From: Gallionella sp.
GTDB lineage: Bacteria > Pseudomonadota > Gammaproteobacteria > Burkholderiales > Gallionellaceae
Assembly (NCBI GenBank): GCA_030645955.1
Contig: JAUSMR010000024.1
Coordinates: 1 to 58,035, forward strand
Reading direction: 5' to 3'
DNA: 58,035 bases
A program made the translations under genes and the position numbers. Below are positions 54,557 to 58,035 of the stretch, one piece after another; position 1 is the first letter of the stretch, and every line of letters begins with the position of its first letter. The notes beneath the pieces were generated by a model that saw nothing but the letters and a program-made list of their open reading frames with translations, did no database searches and had not been told where the DNA came from.

Positions 54557-55945
54557 CTAGGTTCTTTGTGCGAGCGATCTCTGGATTTGCTCAGGCGGCC
54601 TGACCCGGATGACTTGGCCAATCCTGATTATTTTCAATGATCCATTCCACTGTGTGAGCTTGGCAATGCTGACATGATAACGGCGCGCCAAACCGCCAAG
54701 CGTATCGCCTCTGCGCACTTTGTGTTTGATGCCGCGTGAGTGATCATCGGTGGCAAGTTGCATGTTGAAAGTCTCAAATTCGGTTTCGGTTTCTTCGCCA
54801 TTAAGCGGCACTAGCAGGGTTTGTCCGGTGCTGATATTGCCGCGCGCGGCGAGACCATTCACGGATTTTAAATTTTCCACCGATAAGCCGAAGCGAGGGG
54901 CCAATTTATCGAGCCGTTCGCCTTTTTTTGGATGGTAAGACTGCCAGGTGACCAGCGGCTTATCGTAGCTTTCCAGATTGGCGCGGAAGGTTTCCATCTT
55001 GTCTATCGGCAGCAAAATCAAATCGGTGTTGTCTTGCAAAATCACCGGACGGTTGTGCGCGGGATTGAGCGCGGTGAATTCTTCTATTGAGATATCGGCC
55101 AGTTGCGCGGCCAATTTTACGTCTATGTGCTTGGTGGTCGCGACAGCGGCAAAGTAGGGTTCGTTGGGGATGTCTGGCAGTTCCAGCCCAAAGCTGGCGG
55201 GATTGGCAATGATATTTTTGATGGCCAATAATTTTGGCACGTAATTGCGCGTTTCTTTCGGCAATTTCAGGCTGGTGTAATTTACCGGTAAACCGCGTCG
55301 GCGATTGTGCGCCTGCGCGCGTTGAACAGCACCTTCGCCGCAATTGTAGGCGGCCAGAGCCAATTCCCAATCGCCGAACATGTCGTGCAGTTTTTGCAGG
55401 TAGTCGAGCGCGCCATTGGTTGCGCTGATGACATCGCGACGGCCGTCATACCACCAGTTTTGCTGCATGCCGAATATTTTGCCGGTAGACGGGATAAATT
55501 GCCAGATGCCGGAAGCGCGGCTGGTTGAATATGCGCCGGGATTGAAAGCGCTTTCGATCATCGGCAGCAGAGCGATTTCACTGGGCATGCCGCGCCGTTC
55601 CACTTCCTCGGTGATGTAATAAAGGTAGCGGCGCGCACGGTCGGTCATGCGCGCGACGTAATCAGGGCGGCTGGCATACCAATTCTCGTGCCTGGCGACC
55701 AGCTTGGAATCCAGATCGCGCATCGTGAAACCGTTGCGTATCCGTGGCCACAGGTCATGCGCAGCCAGATCAGCTTCCGGGATGAGCTCGATTATGACGT
55801 CTTGTGCCGATGGCAGAAATTCCGGTGCAAGTGTGTCAGCCAAAGGAGCGTTGAGCGCGAGCGTTTCTTCCGCGTGAGCGAATGCCGGCAAGGCGAGTGC
55901 GCTGATGGCGAGCAGTGCAAAAAAATTTAGTCGAATCAATGGCAC
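54557..55945 (-). CDS. mltD: Membrane-bound lytic transglycosylase D (MltD-like)
   Basis: A 462-residue exported enzyme that cleaves peptidoglycan glycan strands. A signal peptide (FALLAISALALPAFAHA) precedes the transglycosylase domain: the catalytic Glu is in LPMIESAFNPGAYSTSRASGIWQFIPSTGKIFG, with NGALDYLQKLHDMFGDWELALAAYNCGEGAV and the KLPKETRNYVPKLLA motif. Two LysM domains follow (WQSYHPKKGERLDKLAPRFGLSVENLKSVNGL and HKVRRGDTLGGLARRYHVSIAKLTQWNG). No lipobox Cys is seen, so it is probably soluble periplasmic or anchored by its signal. Stand-alone gene. Confidence 0.92.
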   Translation of the reverse strand: MPLIRLNFFALLAISALALPAFAHAEETLALNAPLADTLAPEFLPSAQDVIIELIPEADLAAHDLWPRIRNGFTMRDLDSKLVARHENWYASRPDYVARMTDRARRYLYYITEEVERRGMPSEIALLPMIESAFNPGAYSTSRASGIWQFIPSTGKIFGMQQNWWYDGRRDVISATNGALDYLQKLHDMFGDWELALAAYNCGEGAVQRAQAHNRRRGLPVNYTSLKLPKETRNYVPKLLAIKNIIANPASFGLELPDIPNEPYFAAVATTKHIDVKLAAQLADISIEEFTALNPAHNRPVILQDNTDLILLPIDKMETFRANLESYDKPLVTWQSYHPKKGERLDKLAPRFGLSVENLKSVNGLAARGNISTGQTLLVPLNGEETETEFETFNMQLATDDHSRGIKHKVRRGDTLGGLARRYHVSIAKLTQWNGSLKIIRIGQVIRVRPPEQIQRSLAQRT

Positions 55946-56067
55946 GTGTGCTCTTCCTGGAAAGTTGAAACCATCGCGATAATATGCGAGGTGTTGCGGT
56001 CAGGTCAATCTTCTTGCGCCGCTTTGTTGGCGAAAAAGCATTGATTTTAGCGAATGTCGTAGTATTC

Positions 56068-56097
56068 TTTACAATTGGGCTTAAAAAACACTAAATA
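56068..56097 (+). promoter_or_regulatory. Candidate promoter for cheW
   Basis: TTTACA, 18 bases, TAAATA, ending 16 bp before the cheW start codon. The fit is modest; no flagellar sigma-28 pattern was found instead. Confidence 0.3.
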
Positions 56098-56113
56098 CTT
56101 AAGGGAGATCACC

Positions 56114-56608
56114 ATGCAAACAAATAATATACAAACAGCTGCCGGTGCAAGCCGCGAACTGCTGACCTTCACGCTGGGCAGCGAGGAATACGGCATCGAC
56201 ATCCTCAAGGTTCAGGAGATCCGCGGCTACGAAGCCGTAACCACCATCGCCAATGCGCCCGAATTCATCAAGGGCGTGATCAACCTTCGCGGCATCATCG
56301 TGCCTGTCGTCGACATGCGCATCAAATTCAAACTGGACAGCGTCACCTATGACGAAACCACCGTCGTGATCATCCTCAACGTCTCCAACCGCGTGGTGGG
56401 CATGGTGGTGGACGGTGTCTCCGACGTCACCACGCTGAAAGCGGACGAGATCAAACCGGCGCCGGAATTCGGCTCGGGACTGGATACGCAATATCTGCAA
56501 GGGCTGGGCACCGTGGATGAGCGCATGATCATCCTGGTGGACATCGAAAAGCTGATGACCAGCCGCGACATGGAGTTGATTGAAGCGGCAGAAGAGATGG
56601 CAGCCTAG
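56114..56608 (+). CDS. cheW: Chemotaxis coupling protein CheW
   Basis: A 164-residue CheW that couples chemoreceptors to the CheA kinase. Motifs: [57 protein letters not shown], then [24 protein letters not shown] and [23 protein letters not shown] precedes the ATG at 56114. The chemoreceptor gene follows in the same direction, which supports a chemosensory operon extending past the window. Confidence 0.95.
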   Translation: MQTNNIQTAAGASRELLTFTLGSEEYGIDILKVQEIRGYEAVTTIANAPEFIKGVINLRGIIVPVVDMRIKFKLDSVTYDETTVVIILNVSNRVVGMVVDGVSDVTTLKADEIKPAPEFGSGLDTQYLQGLGTVDERMIILVDIEKLMTSRDMELIEAAEEMAA

Positions 56609-56671
56609 CGCGTACCGGATCGAGCCTTTAAATTTTAGAGTGGATAAGTATTTAAAAAAGGGGTGGGAATT

Positions 56672-58035
56672 ATGAAATTCGGAAATTTACGCATCGGAGT
56701 GCAGCTGGGGATAGGTTTCGCCGTCGTGGTGGGGTTGTTCGCAGTGACTTTGCTGGCGGTTGGGGCGTCGCTCTCGCATCTCACGCAGGATGTCAGGCAG
56801 ATCAATGAAGAAACCTTGCCCTATATTCTGGTGGTCGAAGAAATGGATGTCAGCCGTGCCGAAGTACAGCAATTCCTGACCGATGTTTCCGCCACCCACG
56901 ACCGGGCTGGCTACAGTGAGGCCGAAGAGTCGGCCAAACGCTTCCTGAGCGGGGTGGAAAAATACAGGCAGATGTACCGGCGGGAAAACGATACGGACAA
57001 CCTGAAGCAAATAGAAGCCATCGAAGCGGATTTCAACAAATTCTATGCCAATGGCAAGGTCATGGCGGAGGCCTATATCTCCAAAGGGATGGACGCGGGC
57101 AATTTGCTGATGAAAGGCTCCGACACGACAGCGGGCTTCGACAAGGATAGCAAAACCATCTCCGATAATCTGGCAAAATTCCGTGAACAGCAGGTGACCG
57201 AGGCCAACAAAATCACCGCCAGCACCTTGAGTGCCGCCAACACCACCATGACCGGAATGATCTGGGGCAGCCTTGCCGCAGCATTACTGGCTGCTGTTTT
57301 TGGTGTATGGATCGTGCGCGGCATCCTGCGGCAATTGGGGGGCGAACCAGCGTATGCGGCGGAAGTGATGTCCAGGATTGCCGACGGAGATCTGACGGTA
57401 AAAGTGCAAACCCAAGCCGGCGACAGCAACAGCATGCTGTTTGCGATGAAGGTCATGAGCGAAAATCTCGCCAGCATCGTCAGTGAGGTGCGCAGCAATA
57501 CCGAGTCCATCACTGTTGCCTCGCAGGAAATCGCGCAGGGCAACGCCGACCTGTCGCAGCGCACTGAAGAACAGGCCTCCAGCCTGGAAGAAACCGCAAG
57601 CAGCATGGAAGAGCTTACCTCCACTGTCCGGCAGAACACCGAGAATGCCAGACAGGCCAACCAGCTGGCCACCAATGCCTCCGATATCGCCGTCAAGGGC
57701 GGCCAGGTGGTGGGCGACGTGGTGCACACGATGGCCTCGATCAGCGACAGCTCCAAGAAGATCGTCGACATCATCAGCGTCATCGAAGGCATCGCCTTCC
57801 AGACCAACATCCTGGCGTTGAACGCCGCCGTCGAAGCGGCCCGCGCCGGTGAACAGGGGCGCGGCTTTGCCGTTGTGGCCGGCGAAGTGCGCAACCTGGC
57901 GCAACGCTCGGCCGCCGCCGCCAAGGAAATCAAGACCCTGATCGGCGACTCGGTGGACAAGGTGGAGGTCGGCTCCAGGCAAGTGGACCAGGCCGGCGCG
58001 ACGATGAGCGAAATCGTCCAGGCGGTGAAACGCGT
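56672..58035 (+). CDS. Methyl-accepting chemotaxis protein, N-terminal part
   Basis: The frame opens at 56672 ([20 protein letters not shown]) and is still open at the window end, giving 454 residues. Order: first membrane helix ([23 protein letters not shown]), a periplasmic helical ligand domain with [26 protein letters not shown] and an acidic helix after it, second helix ([20 protein letters not shown]), HAMP ([22 protein letters not shown]), then the signalling domain with [25 protein letters not shown] and the receptor tip [51 protein letters not shown]. The C-terminal remainder is outside. GGGGTGGGAAT supplies the ribosome site. Confidence 0.95.
   Translation, partial: MKFGNLRIGVQLGIGFAVVVGLFAVTLLAVGASLSHLTQDVRQINEETLPYILVVEEMDVSRAEVQQFLTDVSATHDRAGYSEAEESAKRFLSGVEKYRQMYRRENDTDNLKQIEAIEADFNKFYANGKVMAEAYISKGMDAGNLLMKGSDTTAGFDKDSKTISDNLAKFREQQVTEANKITASTLSAANTTMTGMIWGSLAAALLAAVFGVWIVRGILRQLGGEPAYAAEVMSRIADGDLTVKVQTQAGDSNSMLFAMKVMSENLASIVSEVRSNTESITVASQEIAQGNADLSQRTEEQASSLEETASSMEELTSTVRQNTENARQANQLATNASDIAVKGGQVVGDVVHTMASISDSSKKIVDIISVIEGIAFQTNILALNAAVEAARAGEQGRGFAVVAGEVRNLAQRSAAAAKEIKTLIGDSVDKVEVGSRQVDQAGATMSEIVQAVKR

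Overview
The window is about 58 kb of a moderately GC-rich bacterial chromosome. Gene content and order point to a betaproteobacterium, most likely in the Nitrosomonadales near Gallionellaceae/Sideroxydans. The clues are a pilW-rodZ-ispG-hisS-yfgM-bamB-der block, accA-tilS, nirBD-nirC, yqjDE-type stress genes, several c-di-GMP enzymes and many short hairpin repeats. The genus call is inference from the sequence alone.

Layout. 1-1691: end of an assimilatory nitrite reductase cluster (nirB tail, nirD, nirC transporter). 1772-4182: minus-strand DUF4124 protein and the lipoprotein release genes lolC/E-lolD. 4333-8680: an accessory island holding a 401-bp element with long inverted ends, a small Cys-rich ORF, a translationally coupled pair of HU-like genes (the second is an HU-membrane-LysM fusion), a ferritin-like protein and a truncated transposase. 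8681-17146: RpfE-like protein, mechanosensitive channel with a cyclic-nucleotide domain, accA, tilS, and an Mla/Mce-type lipid transport operon whose ATPase has lost its P-loop. 17387-27649: ndk, rlmN, pilW, rodZ, ispG, hisS, yfgM, bamB, der, SapC-like. 27683-35402: alpha/beta hydrolase, hemolysin III homologue, glycerophosphodiester and glycerol-3-phosphate catabolism (glpQ-like, glpD, FGGY kinase), tadA, L,D-transpeptidase and GNAT enzyme. 36009-48754: two GGDEF-EAL proteins, chromate transporter, ygfZ, a peptide-type solute-binding protein, and a divergent pair formed by a sigma-54 activator and a small secreted duplicated protein. 48949-53415: oligopeptide-type ABC permeases and a fused double ATPase. 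53517-58035: yqjDE/yqjK-like genes, mltD, cheW and the start of a chemoreceptor.

Two things stand out. First, the chromosome is full of short palindromic or tandem repeats of several unrelated families, and many lie in frame inside conserved genes (tilS, bamB, tadA twice, glpQ-like, the solute-binding protein, the ABC ATPase linker, the LolD N-terminus and the RpfE-like gene). This resembles the in-frame palindromic elements known from Rickettsia. Second, there are three possibly undescribed small systems: the HU / membrane-tethered HU-LysM pair; the sigma-54 activator with a well-formed -24/-12 promoter facing a secreted two-repeat protein; and the Mla-like operon with a degenerate ATPase and a TPR lipoprotein.

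No rRNA, tRNA, CRISPR array or intact transposon was recognised.
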